DNA from: Lasioglossum baleicum
Taxonomy: Eukaryota; Arthropoda; Insecta; Hymenoptera; Halictidae
Length of the DNA: 64,000 nt
Direction: 5' to 3'
Assembly (NCBI RefSeq): GCF_051020765.1
Contig: NC_134933.1
Location: 2,480,001 to 2,544,000, forward strand
The notes under the pieces are model-generated. The model had not been told where the DNA came from, searched no databases, and saw nothing but the letters and a program-made list of their open reading frames with translations. Positions 9,648-20,275 of the stretch are shown here, one piece after another. Numbering within the stretch: the first letter of the stretch is position 1; the number at the start of each line of letters is the position of its first letter. The translations under genes were made by a program, and so were the position numbers.

Positions 9648-9867
9648 GTGGACCGGCCTATGCTAGGTTCGCTCCCGGCATAGGTATACATTTTTTTTAC
9701 TTGATTAATTCTTTTTTTTAATGTCTGACTATACAATAATCATTGGTGTGTCAACCCGTTAATGGTTTTATTTTTATTGAAGTGCTTGGCCCTGAAAAAT
9801 CTGAATCAAAAGCGCTGGGAGTGTGTCTTAGAGTTAACTTAAACTTATGTATAACTGAGCATTACAA
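9648..9867 (+). other. Centre of the inverted-repeat element (tRNA-like 3' part and AT-rich spacer)
   Basis: Begins GTGGACCGGCCTATGC, the continuation of the split tRNA-like sequence, with CCTATGC pairing with GCATAGG around the B-box-like loop. T-runs and an AT-rich spacer follow up to the poly(T) of the next LINE. Confidence 0.5.
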
Positions 9868-11154
9868 TTTTTTTTTTTTTTTATATATTATATGTGTGTA
9901 ATGTGTTTGAGTTATGTTGATGGGACGAGCCACCAGTATCTTTTAGTGTTTTTCCTGTGGTCGTTTTCTGTATCGAATTCTGTTAGTTTATATAGAAATC
10001 TCATTTCTGGGCCGTGTATGTTTATGTTGCTGTTGTATGTTATTGTTTTGTTGAAGTTTTTTCGGTTGTAGTGATATATAATTGGATATCCGTGTGTGTT
10101 TTGTATGAGACCAGCGGAGTCAAGGTGTATGAAAGCTTCCGGTGGTGTGTATCCTGTGAATCTTGTTTTTTCTAAATATTGGGGGTTCGGAAAGGTAGAG
10201 CTGAAAATGAGGCTGTTGTTATCTACGTTTCTTGTGTTTGCCCAGTGATTTCTTGTGGTCTTTAGCATGAATAGGTCTATGCGCATTGTTTTTGATTTTT
10301 TTAGCAGTGCGTGGTTGGTGTAATATTTTGTACAGTTTGATTCCGGGGTTTTATACGCGTTCAAACAGGCTCTGAGGCATCTTCGTTCGAACAAGCGGAT
10401 TTTCTCCATCGTACTGGCGCTGATGTTATACCAGATAGGTATTCCGTAGGTGAGTATCGGTCTGATTAGTAGTTTGTAACAAAGAAGTTTAACTTCTTTG
10501 TCAAGGTATTTGGAGTAGAAAATCCGCTTGTTCGCTGCGACTGCCTTTTGAGCTTTTTCGATTTGTATTTGTACATGTTCGTTGAAATGAAGCTTAAAGT
10601 CTAAGTATACTCCTAAATATAGGACGACCTTTTTGTGTGGTATTTTTAAGTTTGTGTCTCTGTTGTCTTGTATGTGGAAGAGTTTGGCGTTCGTACGTAC
10701 GTCATTATTTGCGTCTGAGTTTTTTGAAAGAGTTGGTCTGAAAAGTATTGTCTCGCATTTATTAACGTTGATTTTAAGTTTCCATGTGTGAAAGTAGTCC
10801 TGTATTTTGTCAAACAATTCTTGTAGTTTCTTTTTAATTATTGACGGTCTATTATCGATAATGTATGATAAAAGGTCGTCCGCGTATGCTATGGCGCCTT
10901 TGCGGTTGTCCTCCTTCAGGTTGAACATTATAAGAAGGTCGCTTAGGTATAGGCTAAACAGGATGGGGGAATTTACGGCACCCTGTTGTAGTCCGTTTTG
11001 TACTGTAAATACTATGGAGGAGGAGTTTTGCCCTTCGGACACCTTGAATGTTTTGTTATGGGTCATGCTCCATAGCATTTTTATGAGGTGAGGTGGGAAA
11101 TTCTTTTTGATTAGTTTGAAGAAAAGTCCGTCCAGCCAAACAGTGTCGAATGCA
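9868..11154 (-). mobile_element. Second 5'-truncated LINE (Jockey-like), opposite orientation
   Basis: On the minus strand the element starts at 11154 directly at the inner end of the right arm and finishes in a poly(A) seen as a T-run at 9868-9882. A 7-base ACTGAGC occurs beside both ends (9854-9860 and about 11156-11162) and may be the target duplication, though a few extra bases lie between it and the poly(A). Confidence 0.75.
9912..11152 (-). pseudogene. Non-LTR reverse transcriptase, C-terminal part, open but 5' truncated
   Basis: The frame enters the polymerase at AFDTVWLDGLFFKL (palm motif A, with its catalytic Asp), continues with GLQQGAVNSPILFSLYLSDL (motif B) and AIAYADDLLSYI (motif C; the two Asp codons occupy 10875-10880). 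It runs through TWKLKINVNKCETILFRP, LLIRPILTYGIPIWYN and FERRCLRACLNAYK to a YWWLVPST end at the stop near 9912. About 410 codons remain open. The endonuclease domain and fingers are missing because of 5' truncation at insertion, and no ATG of its own is present. The clade is Jockey/LOA-like by eye; I cannot resolve it further. Confidence 0.88.
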
Positions 11155-11812
11155 CACTGAGCCAACTGAATTGTTGGAAACGTGATTTATATTTCTAGAT
11201 GTAATGATTATACTGTAGAAATATTAATTAAGTTGATTTCATTTTTTAATTACTTCTGTAGAATGCTCAAGGTTTATCAGAGCCTGATAGACTTACAGAA
11301 TAAATAGAACGTAACAATTTTAAGGTTAGCTTAGTTCTTCGCGGAAAAAACGTCGAAAAAATCGGTTTTTATTTTTTTTAACAACGGCGCACCAAACCGA
11401 AAAATCTGAAAAAATTCATGAACAATACTTATAACAATATACTGCTACTGTAAAAATATAAAAGTGGACACTCGAGAACTTCCATGTGAAATCTGCATTT
11501 TTTCGATTTTTTTGAGGTTTTTGATTTTTTACAAGCAGGATTTCCATTTTAAAAGTCTGAAACTAATTGCAAAGTATGTATTTGGGTTCTTGACATGTGT
11601 CAGATTTTTTTCAGAATTTCTAAACGTCATTAACTAGGGAAAATAGGCCAAAAACTGATTTTTCGATTTTACCCCATAACTACCCTCCCGATCGAGATAC
11701 AGGGTTGAAATTTTGCACAGTATGTTTTTTCTTGGTGCTCTATCGAATGGCACATCGTCGATAAAATTCGGTTCAAGGGCATTTTTGACTATCTTATCCG
11801 GCTATACCCTTT
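11155..11812 (-). repeat. Right arm of the 658-bp inverted repeat
   Basis: Reverse complement of 7357-8014 and of the same length, with at most a few mismatches. The outer end is GGCTATACCCTTT. Flanking bases on the two outer sides do not form an obvious target duplication. Confidence 0.95.
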
Positions 11813-12133
11813 CCGGTGATGCCGGCACTCGAAGCTCGCCGATCGGACATCTTTCGATTGTCGGGGCTTCTTTTTTTGACGAGGATTACGCCACAAGATC
11901 CACGACCGGGACACTCGATCTTCGTGTGCAGCGAACGGTACGCCGTGCCGTGGTTCCGAGTTGTATAGTGACCGAGGACGAGACCGCTCCTCCATTTTAC
12001 CGCCCCCGTTCCGTCGAGGATCGTTCGACATTGCCTCGTAACTTTTGATTCGTAAAAGGTATGGATGCGAAACTTGGACTGGACAATGTAGTAATGAAAC
12101 ATTAATGATTAGTTAAGAAAAAATACATCAATG
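11813..12133. other. Unassigned non-coding stretch
   Basis: Moderately GC-rich, with short frames on both strands that resemble nothing I recognise. It separates the inverted-repeat element from the microsatellite into which the BEL element inserted. Confidence 0.4.
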
Positions 12134-12136
12134 TTG

Positions 12137-12171
<35 letters not shown>
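12134..12171. repeat. (TTG)n(TTA)n microsatellite, left part
   Basis: TTG units followed by about ten TTA units, continuing on the far side of the BEL element at 18614. The last five bases, TTATT, are the left copy of the BEL target duplication. Confidence 0.92.
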
Positions 12172-12592
12172 TGTTTGACACCCGATTGTAAATACGTTCA
12201 AAGCAATGTGCTACCGTCTCGTCTCGTGCTATTGTCTTTACCGTTCGCGTTCAATTTGAACGATTTCGAACGAGCTCCTGTATGAGAGTATGGTGGGGAT
12301 GCCCGCGTATTACGCGAGGACCCCGATCCGTAACAGTCGAGTTTGTTGACTAAGAGATCTCTGTTCCTCCGAAACGAGACTAGTGAGTCGTTCCTCCGAA
12401 ACGACATCTCAATTGTCAACTATTGGTATCGCGTGTGTAAAATTGTTATTAAAAGTGATCTAGAAGTCGCAGAAACCCGGCTTCCTTGTTTAAACCAGTG
12501 GTTTTAATTCACCCCTTTACACTTTCTCCACTACCGGACTGATCCAACCCTTCATACCCGATTTAAACGAAGTGCTCGTGTCGGGGTAAACA
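12172..12592 (+). repeat. 5' LTR of the BEL/Pao element
   Basis: Begins TGTTTGACACCCGATTG and ends GGGGTAAACA. It differs from the 3' LTR at the C/G in TGTTTGACACC, at CGTTCAAAG versus CGTCCAAAG and at GCCCGCG versus GCCCACG. It should hold the promoter; no strong TATA box is obvious. Confidence 0.95.
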
Positions 12593-12595
12593 ATT

Positions 12596-12613
12596 TGGTC
12601 CTTCGAGCCGGAT
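12596..12613 (+). promoter_or_regulatory. Primer-binding site, tRNA-Tyr type
   Basis: TGGTCCTTCGAGCCGGAT is the exact complement of ATCCGGCTCGAAGGACCA, which is the 3' end of insect tRNA-Tyr as I remember it. It lies three bases after the 5' LTR, where minus-strand DNA synthesis would start. Confidence 0.8.
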
Positions 12614-12750
12614 CTACGGTAATTAAGTGGTAAAGTGCGAAAGTGGACTTTGGTTTCTACCGTGAAAACCGGTAAAATTCGAACACCGGCGTCAACAAGA
12701 CCGGGTGACTTTGACTACGCGGCAACCTCAAACAGACACCAACCGTTGCG

Positions 12751-15700
12751 ATGGATTTGAATGTAACGGAATCTTTCGAAACCGCGTTGGAAAGGCAGTT
12801 GCAAGCCTGCGTCTCTCTTAAGAAGGCGTTAATTAATACAAAGAAGAAAGGAGAGGCCAACTACACCCTCCGGTATCTAGAAGACAGGTTCAAACTGTTC
12901 GAGGATACCTGGTACGAGATCAAGCAGCTGAATGCGTTTCTGCAAGCTGCCAGGAAGGCCGACAGGAAGAAGGAGGACGTTCCGTACTTCACATCTAACC
13001 AGATGGACCGCATGGATGACATACACGAGGAAGGATGGGACTATTTCAAGGAGCACATCGGACGCTTGACCATCCCGATGACGCCTCCCGCGGCAAGTTC
13101 CTCCGTTTTGGATCCCTCACCCCCGGTAAGTGGAACAGTTCCAGTTAAACTTCCGAAGGTGGAGCTTCCCACGTTCGACGGGGATCTAGCGAAATGGAAA
13201 TCGTTTGAATCCAGATTTAGTTCCGCGATTCTGAAAAACAGTAGACTAACCGACGTGTCGCGTCTTGAGTATCTGCTTAGCGCGTTAAAGGGTGAAGCTC
13301 TCGCCGCCGTCGAGAATCTTGATGTAATCGACGCGAATTTCGAAATTGCGTGGAATCGCCTTCGCGAAACGTACGATAATGAACGGATAGTTGTTCAAGC
13401 TTTATTGCATAAATTGTGTGCAGTAAAGTCGATTAAGCACGATCAGCTCGATTCCTTAAAGCAGTTTACCGTTCACTATCGTAATACGTTAGAAGCTCTA
13501 CGAAAACTCGGGCATCCCTCCGACCAAGATTTTCTCGTCTACATGATAACGAGTACCTTCGATAGCGAGTTAAATCAAAAGTGGAGCGACCACATCGGCG
13601 ATACTAGAACTTATCCGAGCTACGAAACCTTGGAAAAATTCATGCTGAAGAAAGCCGCGGCGTTGGAAGCGAAACAACAGTCAAAGCCGAAACCCGCGGC
13701 GCTCGTGCAGCAATCGAGTCTGACGCGCCCGAGATCCACCGCCCACGTAATAGAAGAGTCGGGTCGCTCGCCCGCGCCGTGTTTAATGTGTTCCGAATTG
13801 CATTCCATCCGAGAATGCAAAGCGTTTCGAAGACTGTCCCCGCTCCTACGCTTCGACTTTCTGAAGGATCAGCGCGTATGTATTAACTGCCTCAGCTCAG
13901 ACCATACCGTGTCGATCTGTGCGAGTCCGAACGTCTGCAGAGAATGTCACGCGAAGCATCACACGCTACTCCACCGAACGGAGAATCAGGGACAAAGCAA
14001 AGCACCGTCGCGACCGAACAGGAATCCACCATCGCGCGCGAACACTGTTAAACAACCAACTAATGGCCCTTCGCGATCATTGCTGACGACAGCGGCGACT
14101 ACTAGCGAAGTGCGCCCGTCAAGCTATCAGGATACCTGCGATAACGTTGCCACACATTTCGCCGAAGCTGCTCCGAATGTCGGGAAGGTTGTCCTACTAG
14201 CCACAGCTCTAGTAACCGTTTTCTCACCGGACGGCCGGTCGCGATTAGCGCGCGCGTTAATTGATCAAGGCTCCCAGTCGTCGTTCATTTCGACTAATTT
14301 AGTCCAGAGCTTGCGCTTGAAACAGGTTCGTTCGCCCATAAGCGTAACTGGGCTCGGCGGGGAGCATGCGAGCACCATAGACTACAGCACGTTTATTCGG
14401 ATAGGAGGGGCCGCTCACTCGAAACCGGTCGCCTCTACACGTGCGTTTCTAGTACGGAACATTTCGCAATACGTTCCACCCCCGATTAATGTAGGGAATT
14501 ACCGGGCGTTCGCGAACCTCAAGCTAGCCGATCCCAACCCCGCATCGAATCAAAGAATCGAATTGTTGCTGGGAGCCGAACTCTTCAGCCAGATACTTCG
14601 ACCTGGCATCCGTCGGTCGCCCAAAAGCGGTCCGGTTGCCCAGAATACAGAGCTTGGATGGATCTTGTCTGGCAGTACATCAGGGACGAGCGTCTCGCAC
14701 CCCACGGTGACTCTGCATCACGGGGTTACAGAGGATCCGCTCGAAAAGGCTTTGTCGCGGTTTTGGGAAACGGAAGCTGTACCCGCGTCGCGCCCCCTTA
14801 CTACGGAGGAAAACCTATGCGAACAGCACTTTGCCCAATCCTATACGCGGGACGAGACAGGTCGGTTCATAGTACGGTTACCGTTCAACAGACGGGAACC
14901 GGACGATCTCCTCGGAGATTCGTTCCGTGGAGCCGCTGCGTCCCTCCGCCGATTAACGTCGAAACTACAACGCGACAAGAAGATCCAAGACGAATACACG
15001 ACCTTCGTACGGGAATACGAATCGCTCGGCCACATGACGCGATTTTCACCGATTGTCGTCACAAGGACGTTCATCCCACATCGCGCGGTCGTTCGGGAAG
15101 AGAGTTTGACTACGAAGCTGCGCGTCGTCTTCAATGCGTCGAGTAAAACAACTAGCGGTTACTCCCTTAATGACCTACTTCACGTAGGGCCAAAACTACA
15201 ATTGGAGATCTCGAAGATCCTGCTAGACTGGCGCCTCCACCAATATGTACTGGTCGCGGACATCGAGAAGATGTTCCGCCAAATTATTGTACATCCAGAT
15301 GATAGGAAATACCAGTGCATATTATGGGAAAATGAATCGTCTGCCGAAATCGAAGCGTATGAGTTGAATACGGTAACCTACGGCACCGCCTGCGCCCCGT
15401 ATCTCTCGATGCGCGTTATTAGGGAGATTAATCACCTCGAAGGAGCGAACTTCCCTCTCGCGTCTCCGATACTCGAAACCAGCATCTACGTGGACGATGT
15501 TTTCATGGGGGCAGTGGACAAGCGGCTGCTTGAACAAACGCGGCAGCAAGTATGTCAGTTACTTGCACGAGGTGGCTTCCATCTTCGAAAATGGGCCGGG
15601 AACGACTCGCAAGTCCTTAGGAACATCCCGGAGACTAAACATTCACACGCGGTCGACCTGCGGATATTCCACGAGTCGGAGCTCAAGGTTCTAGGAGTCA

Positions 15701-18030
15701 ACTGGATTCCATCGGACGACGCCTTTTACTTCAACCTGCAGCAGTTCGCCATACGCGAAGGAAAGATGACCAAGCGCGAACTCCTGTCGGAGATATCAAA
15801 GTTGTTCGACCCTCTAGGTTGGTTATCACCGATAATCATACGCGCGAAAATTCTAATGCAGCAGCAATGGCTCGAGAAGATTCATTGGGAGGACCACGTA
15901 TCCGACAAGACGCAGGATAGCTGGAACGCATTCTGCTCAGATTGGCGTGCATTAAACTCCTTGCGAGTTCCTCGCTGGATAAAGTACGGTCCCGATTCGA
16001 CGCAAGTGCAGTTGCACGGATTTAGTGACGCCTCCAGCGCAGCATTTTCCTGTGCTATCTACGCTCGCGTGTCGTCCCTCAGTGGCGATACATTCACCAC
16101 GTTACTCGCCGCGAAGTCGCGAGTAGCGCCGATTAAAACCCGTTCAATTCCAATCCTCGAATTGAACGGAGCGGTAATGCTGGCGGAGATGATGGAGTAC
16201 GTCACCAAGTCCATCTCTGTCTCAGCAGACCGCATTATATGTTGGACCGACTCTACGATAGTCCTCGCCTGGCTGAGGAAACATCCCGCAACGTGGAAGA
16301 CCACGGTGGCCAATCGTACGTCAAAAATTCACTCGACGCTCCCATCGGCTATCTGGAAGCACGTGCCGACGCAGTTTAATCCTGCTGATTTGAATTCGCG
16401 CGGTGCAAAGGCAGAGGATTTATTATCGTCGCCGTTATGGATCGAGGGACCACCATGGATGCGGGAGAGAGAGGAACGGTGGCCGCTCCAGCAAGTGTAC
16501 GAGACGCAAGAAGGGCAAAACAAATCAGCTGTTCACCTGACAACAAGCGGCGAGCCATGGGTCGCTCTAGATCAAGTTTCCAGCTGGTCTCGTCTCATCC
16601 GCGTATTCGGCTATGTCAGACGATTTGTAAATAGAACGCGTTCGAGAAGCCACGCGTCCCGCGTTTACCTCACCGCGTCCGAATTACACGAGGCGGAGCG
16701 AAGCATCGTACGCCACGTACAAGCCCATGCGTTCCGATCGGAAATCAGCAGGCTCAAAGAGTCAAAACCGTTGGATAAGCGATCATTGCTTACCCCTTTG
16801 AACCCCTTCATTGATCAGTTCGGCATCTTGCGTGTAGGAGGAAGGCTGCAAAATTCTTTCCTACCTTGGGAAACTAAACATCCCAGAATTTTACCGAAAC
16901 ATAGAATCTCGGAGCTAATCTTACGCGACGCACATCTGCTTTCTCTACACGGCGGAACGCAATTGACCGTGTACACTGCTCGACAGAAGTACTGGATATT
17001 GGGCAGCCGCGATGCAGCGCGAAGAATCATCCACCAATGCGTGAAATGTGCACGATGGCGGGCGGAAATGTCCACGCAAATTATGCAAAACCTCGTGCCT
17101 TCCCGCTGTCGACCATCCACCCCGTTTCTCAACATCGGGATAGATTACGCGGGACCGTATTTAGTACGCGATGCTGCGGGTCGCGGAAAGAAATCGCACA
17201 AGGCTTATATCGCCGTATTTGTTTGCTTGGCAACTCGAGCAATACATTTAGAGTTGGTCCACGAGGGCTCTACGGCAGCATTCCTCGCTGCCCTCGATCG
17301 ATTCATTTCTCGTCGCGGGATACCGAAAACCATAACAAGCGACAACGGAACAAACTTCATCGGAGCGGCACGGGAGCTCGCGCAAGATTTTTCCACGATC
17401 ACCGAATCGTCAGAATTACAGAAGCACTGCGGTGATCTGCGCATTCAATGGTCCTTCTACCCCCCTGGAGCACCGCATCACGGAGGCATGCAGGAGGCGG
17501 CCGTCCGCTCTGTAAAACACCATCTTCGGCGTATCATGGGATGCTTCACGCCAACCGCCGAAGAGTTTACAACGTTACTCTGCAAGGTCGAGGCCACGCT
17601 GAACTCCCGACCGATCACCCGGGTGCGAGACGATCCAGAATGTTTGGAAATATTAACTCCAGGGCATTTTCTAACGGGCGGCCCATTGAATTCGCGACCA
17701 ATTCCATCGGTAGCCGAAGAGCCAATCTCGCATCTGTCGAGATGGCAGCAGATTCAAAACTTCCACGAACGCTTGTGGAAGATATGGTCACGCGAGTACC
17801 TTCAAGAGCTACAGTCACGATACAAATGGCGAGACCAAAAGGACCAGTTGTCCATCGACGACGTCGTGCTCGTCGAAACCCCTATTTTACCCCCGAACCG
17901 GTGGGAAATGGGCAGGATTATAAAAACCTTCCCAGATAACGCAGGCAACACCCGCATAGTACAAGTGCAGACGAAAACCTCTTGTTACCGTCGACCTATT
18001 ACGCGGTTATGTAAATTACCGGTAAATTAA
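12751..18030 (+). CDS. BEL/Pao gag-pol polyprotein, intact, 1759 residues
   Basis: The start is the first ATG after the leader, reading MDLNVTESFETALERQL. Residues about 130-290 are the DUF1759 gag-like region (LPKVELPTFDGDLAKWKSFE). Zinc knuckles follow: Cys344-Cys347-His351-Cys356, the classical CX2CX4HX4C at 377-390, and a Cys/His cluster at 396-404. The A17 aspartic protease has ALIDQGSQSSF with Asp505. The reverse transcriptase has Asp837 in VADIEKMF and YVDD at 913-916. RNase H has Asp1093, Glu1137, Asp1167 and Asp1213. The integrase zinc site is His1395, His1400, Cys1430, Cys1433; its core acids are Asp1465, Asp1531 and Glu1582. A DUF5641-type end (WEMGRIIKTFPD) closes the protein. All catalytic residues that I can check are present and there is no stop or frameshift. 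Together these would make virus-like particles, copy the RNA and integrate the DNA. Confidence 0.97.
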   Translation: MDLNVTESFETALERQLQACVSLKKALINTKKKGEANYTLRYLEDRFKLFEDTWYEIKQLNAFLQAARKADRKKEDVPYFTSNQMDRMDDIHEEGWDYFKEHIGRLTIPMTPPAASSSVLDPSPPVSGTVPVKLPKVELPTFDGDLAKWKSFESRFSSAILKNSRLTDVSRLEYLLSALKGEALAAVENLDVIDANFEIAWNRLRETYDNERIVVQALLHKLCAVKSIKHDQLDSLKQFTVHYRNTLEALRKLGHPSDQDFLVYMITSTFDSELNQKWSDHIGDTRTYPSYETLEKFMLKKAAALEAKQQSKPKPAALVQQSSLTRPRSTAHVIEESGRSPAPCLMCSELHSIRECKAFRRLSPLLRFDFLKDQRVCINCLSSDHTVSICASPNVCRECHAKHHTLLHRTENQGQSKAPSRPNRNPPSRANTVKQPTNGPSRSLLTTAATTSEVRPSSYQDTCDNVATHFAEAAPNVGKVVLLATALVTVFSPDGRSRLARALIDQGSQSSFISTNLVQSLRLKQVRSPISVTGLGGEHASTIDYSTFIRIGGAAHSKPVASTRAFLVRNISQYVPPPINVGNYRAFANLKLADPNPASNQRIELLLGAELFSQILRPGIRRSPKSGPVAQNTELGWILSGSTSGTSVSHPTVTLHHGVTEDPLEKALSRFWETEAVPASRPLTTEENLCEQHFAQSYTRDETGRFIVRLPFNRREPDDLLGDSFRGAAASLRRLTSKLQRDKKIQDEYTTFVREYESLGHMTRFSPIVVTRTFIPHRAVVREESLTTKLRVVFNASSKTTSGYSLNDLLHVGPKLQLEISKILLDWRLHQYVLVADIEKMFRQIIVHPDDRKYQCILWENESSAEIEAYELNTVTYGTACAPYLSMRVIREINHLEGANFPLASPILETSIYVDDVFMGAVDKRLLEQTRQQVCQLLARGGFHLRKWAGNDSQVLRNIPETKHSHAVDLRIFHESELKVLGVNWIPSDDAFYFNLQQFAIREGKMTKRELLSEISKLFDPLGWLSPIIIRAKILMQQQWLEKIHWEDHVSDKTQDSWNAFCSDWRALNSLRVPRWIKYGPDSTQVQLHGFSDASSAAFSCAIYARVSSLSGDTFTTLLAAKSRVAPIKTRSIPILELNGAVMLAEMMEYVTKSISVSADRIICWTDSTIVLAWLRKHPATWKTTVANRTSKIHSTLPSAIWKHVPTQFNPADLNSRGAKAEDLLSSPLWIEGPPWMREREERWPLQQVYETQEGQNKSAVHLTTSGEPWVALDQVSSWSRLIRVFGYVRRFVNRTRSRSHASRVYLTASELHEAERSIVRHVQAHAFRSEISRLKESKPLDKRSLLTPLNPFIDQFGILRVGGRLQNSFLPWETKHPRILPKHRISELILRDAHLLSLHGGTQLTVYTARQKYWILGSRDAARRIIHQCVKCARWRAEMSTQIMQNLVPSRCRPSTPFLNIGIDYAGPYLVRDAAGRGKKSHKAYIAVFVCLATRAIHLELVHEGSTAAFLAALDRFISRRGIPKTITSDNGTNFIGAARELAQDFSTITESSELQKHCGDLRIQWSFYPPGAPHHGGMQEAAVRSVKHHLRRIMGCFTPTAEEFTTLLCKVEATLNSRPITRVRDDPECLEILTPGHFLTGGPLNSRPIPSVAEEPISHLSRWQQIQNFHERLWKIWSREYLQELQSRYKWRDQKDQLSIDDVVLVETPILPPNRWEMGRIIKTFPDNAGNTRIVQVQTKTSCYRRPITRLCKLPVN

Positions 18031-18192
18031 TTAAAGTTTGTAAAAGGTTTAGTACGATGTACCATAATACGGGTGTGTGGCACGCGTGAATGCACAAAAG
18101 AATGAGTGAATGTAGGGTGACTGAGAGAATGAGTGGGTGGAGCTCGTTCCTTTCATATATTCGGTTGCGCGGTCGCGCAAGGCGGGCGGTAT
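18031..18192 (+). other. BEL/Pao 3' untranslated region and polypurine tract
   Basis: Non-coding; ends in GCGCAAGGCGGGCGGTAT immediately before the 3' LTR. The AAGGCGGGCGG part is the likely plus-strand primer. Confidence 0.6.
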
Positions 18193-18613
18193 TGTTTGAC
18201 ACGCGATTGTAAATACGTCCAAAGCAATGTGCTACCGTCTCGTCTCGTGCTATTGTCTTTACCGTTCGCGTTCAATTTGAACGATTTCGAACGAGCTCCT
18301 GTATGAGAGTATGGTGGGGATGCCCACGTATTACGCGAGGACCCCGATCCGTAACAGTCGAGTTTGTTGACTAAGAGATCTCTGTTCCTCCGAAACGAGA
18401 CTAGTGAGTCGTTCCTCCGAAACGACATCTCAATTGTCAACTATTGGTATCGCGTGTGTAAAATTGTTATTAAAAGTGATCTAGAAGTCGCAGAAACCCG
18501 GCTTCCTTGTTTAAACCAGTGGTTTTAATTCACCCCTTTACACTTTCTCCACTACCGGACTGATCCAACCCTTCATACCCGATTTAAACGAAGTGCTCGT
18601 GTCGGGGTAAACA
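18193..18613 (+). repeat. 3' LTR of the BEL/Pao element
   Basis: 421 bp, same length as the 5' LTR. It starts TGTTTGACACGCGATTG and ends GGGGTAAACA, followed by the target duplication TTATT. Confidence 0.95.
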
Positions 18614-19026
<413 letters not shown>

Positions 19027-19030
19027 GAAT

Positions 19031-19320
19031 TTTTTAAATCATATGATGATGAAGAATGAGTACATATCATATTACGACGACACCACACACACCCACCCAG
19101 TGCTTAACACGCACCCACTGTTTCTAAATTATACTCAAGATTCTTACGTATTTTCACGTGCTGATTACGAATATGATATTGAAAATGTGCACAAATGTTA
19201 ATTTCTTACCGTAAACCTTCTTTTTAGAAACATTGGGTGCGTGTTAAGCACTGGGTGGGTGTGTGTGGTGTCGCCATAATATAATATGTAGTCATTCTTC
19301 ATCATCATATGATTTAAAAA
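19031..19320. repeat. Fold-back repeat beside the microsatellite
   Basis: 19031-19129 is the imperfect reverse complement of about 19223-19320. Both contain ATCATATGATGATGAAGAATGA and CCACCCAGTGCTTAACACGC (or the complement). The loop is about 93 bp and AT-rich. Confidence 0.85.
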
Positions 19321-19695
19321 GTTCACGCGGTATATCGGATCGTCCGACGATTGTAGTGATATATCTGCAGAAACAGTTGACGAGCGGTCGCATCATGCTG
19401 AAGCATACGCACAGCACGGGCGTGCACGTATAGGCAAAATTAAATGTAGTAGTAGCTGCAGTTTTTCACAAATCTCTCAAAAACTAAGGCTGAGCGGCGG
19501 TTACATGTACAGGAAAAAGTTGTTCAGAATCTTCACCCTGACAACATATTAAATAATCATCGAAATCGGTGGGGTGGGACCTTTTATGCACAATTACCAT
19601 CATAATGACCATCACGGTCACACAAGGTCCGAAATATACGTATACGCGTACCTGGAAGAATCTAAGAACATTATCATTTCCAAGGTACCAAGATA
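19321..19695. other. Non-coding, nothing recognised
   Basis: AT-rich spacer without convincing reading frames or structure. Confidence 0.4.
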
Positions 19696-20275
19696 ACACT
19701 GTCCACCACCAAAAATGTTTTCAATATACTGTTGGGTGGATCTTATAGACTTTTTTGCGCTGATTCCGAATCTGCCCTTAATCCAGCGTTGGTAAGGTGG
19801 GAAAATGTATCGTAAGTGGTAAGGTGGGGTCTTACAGACCCACCGAAATAATATATTGCATTATAGAAATAAAAAAATACCTTTTTCATAATTATAAGAT
19901 TAGGTATTGCTTAACAGGCTTGCATTTTATCAGAGTAAAAACGCAGATCCACGAAATTAAATTTTTATTATTCTAAAATACTTAACTAATGAAACATCTT
20001 TACAATGTTACAATCAATCTAAAATCTCTGGGTTAATTTTTTCCTATGCGCACAGTTTCTGAGAAACATGACTGAACAAAAACGTATTTTTCAACTTTAA
20101 ACAAATATTGTGATGTTATTATAAAAGATATTGAATTATTCTTTACAGCAAAAGATTCTACAGACTTTCCTGAATCCAGTGTTACCCAATACTAATATAT
20201 TGTGATTGTTTAAACATGTTTAAACCCAACAGTATATTGGAAACATAAAAAAAGTTGAAATTTGTTGGACAGTGT
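19696..20275. mobile_element. MITE-like element with terminal inverted repeats
   Basis: Left end ACACTGTCCACCACC, continuing to CAATATACTGTTGGG, is matched inverted on the right by CCCAACAGTATATTGG ending GGACAGTGT. The arms are about 45-55 bp and imperfect, and the interior has no coding sequence. The target duplication is unclear. The motif TTTTTTGCGCTGATTCCGAA at about 19752 recurs in altered form (TTTTTTCACGCTGATTTCAA) at about 24821, hinting at a shared element family. Confidence 0.55.

Larger units (their letters stand above)
12172..18613 (+). mobile_element. Complete BEL/Pao LTR retrotransposon
   Basis: A 6,442-bp element with two 421-bp LTRs (TG...CA), a primer-binding site three bases after the 5' LTR, a single long gag-pol frame and a purine-rich tract before the 3' LTR. 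It is flanked by the 5-bp duplication TTATT (12167-12171 and 18614-18618), the length usual for BEL/Pao. I see three base differences between the LTRs, so the insertion is young. The frame is uninterrupted, so the copy may still be competent. There is no env-like frame after the polyprotein. Confidence 0.96.

Noticed and set aside
8005..9690. Functional tRNA gene
   Set aside because: It is split by a LINE, the acceptor stem cannot be drawn convincingly, and the D- and T-arms are imperfect. Only tRNA-like similarity is claimed.
12198..12419. Minus-strand frames in the 5' and 3' LTRs
   Set aside because: They lie inside the BEL LTRs, have no recognisable domain and exist only because the LTR is duplicated.
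14658..17939. Alternative frames inside the BEL polyprotein
   Set aside because: All overlap the catalytic gag-pol frame and show no domains.
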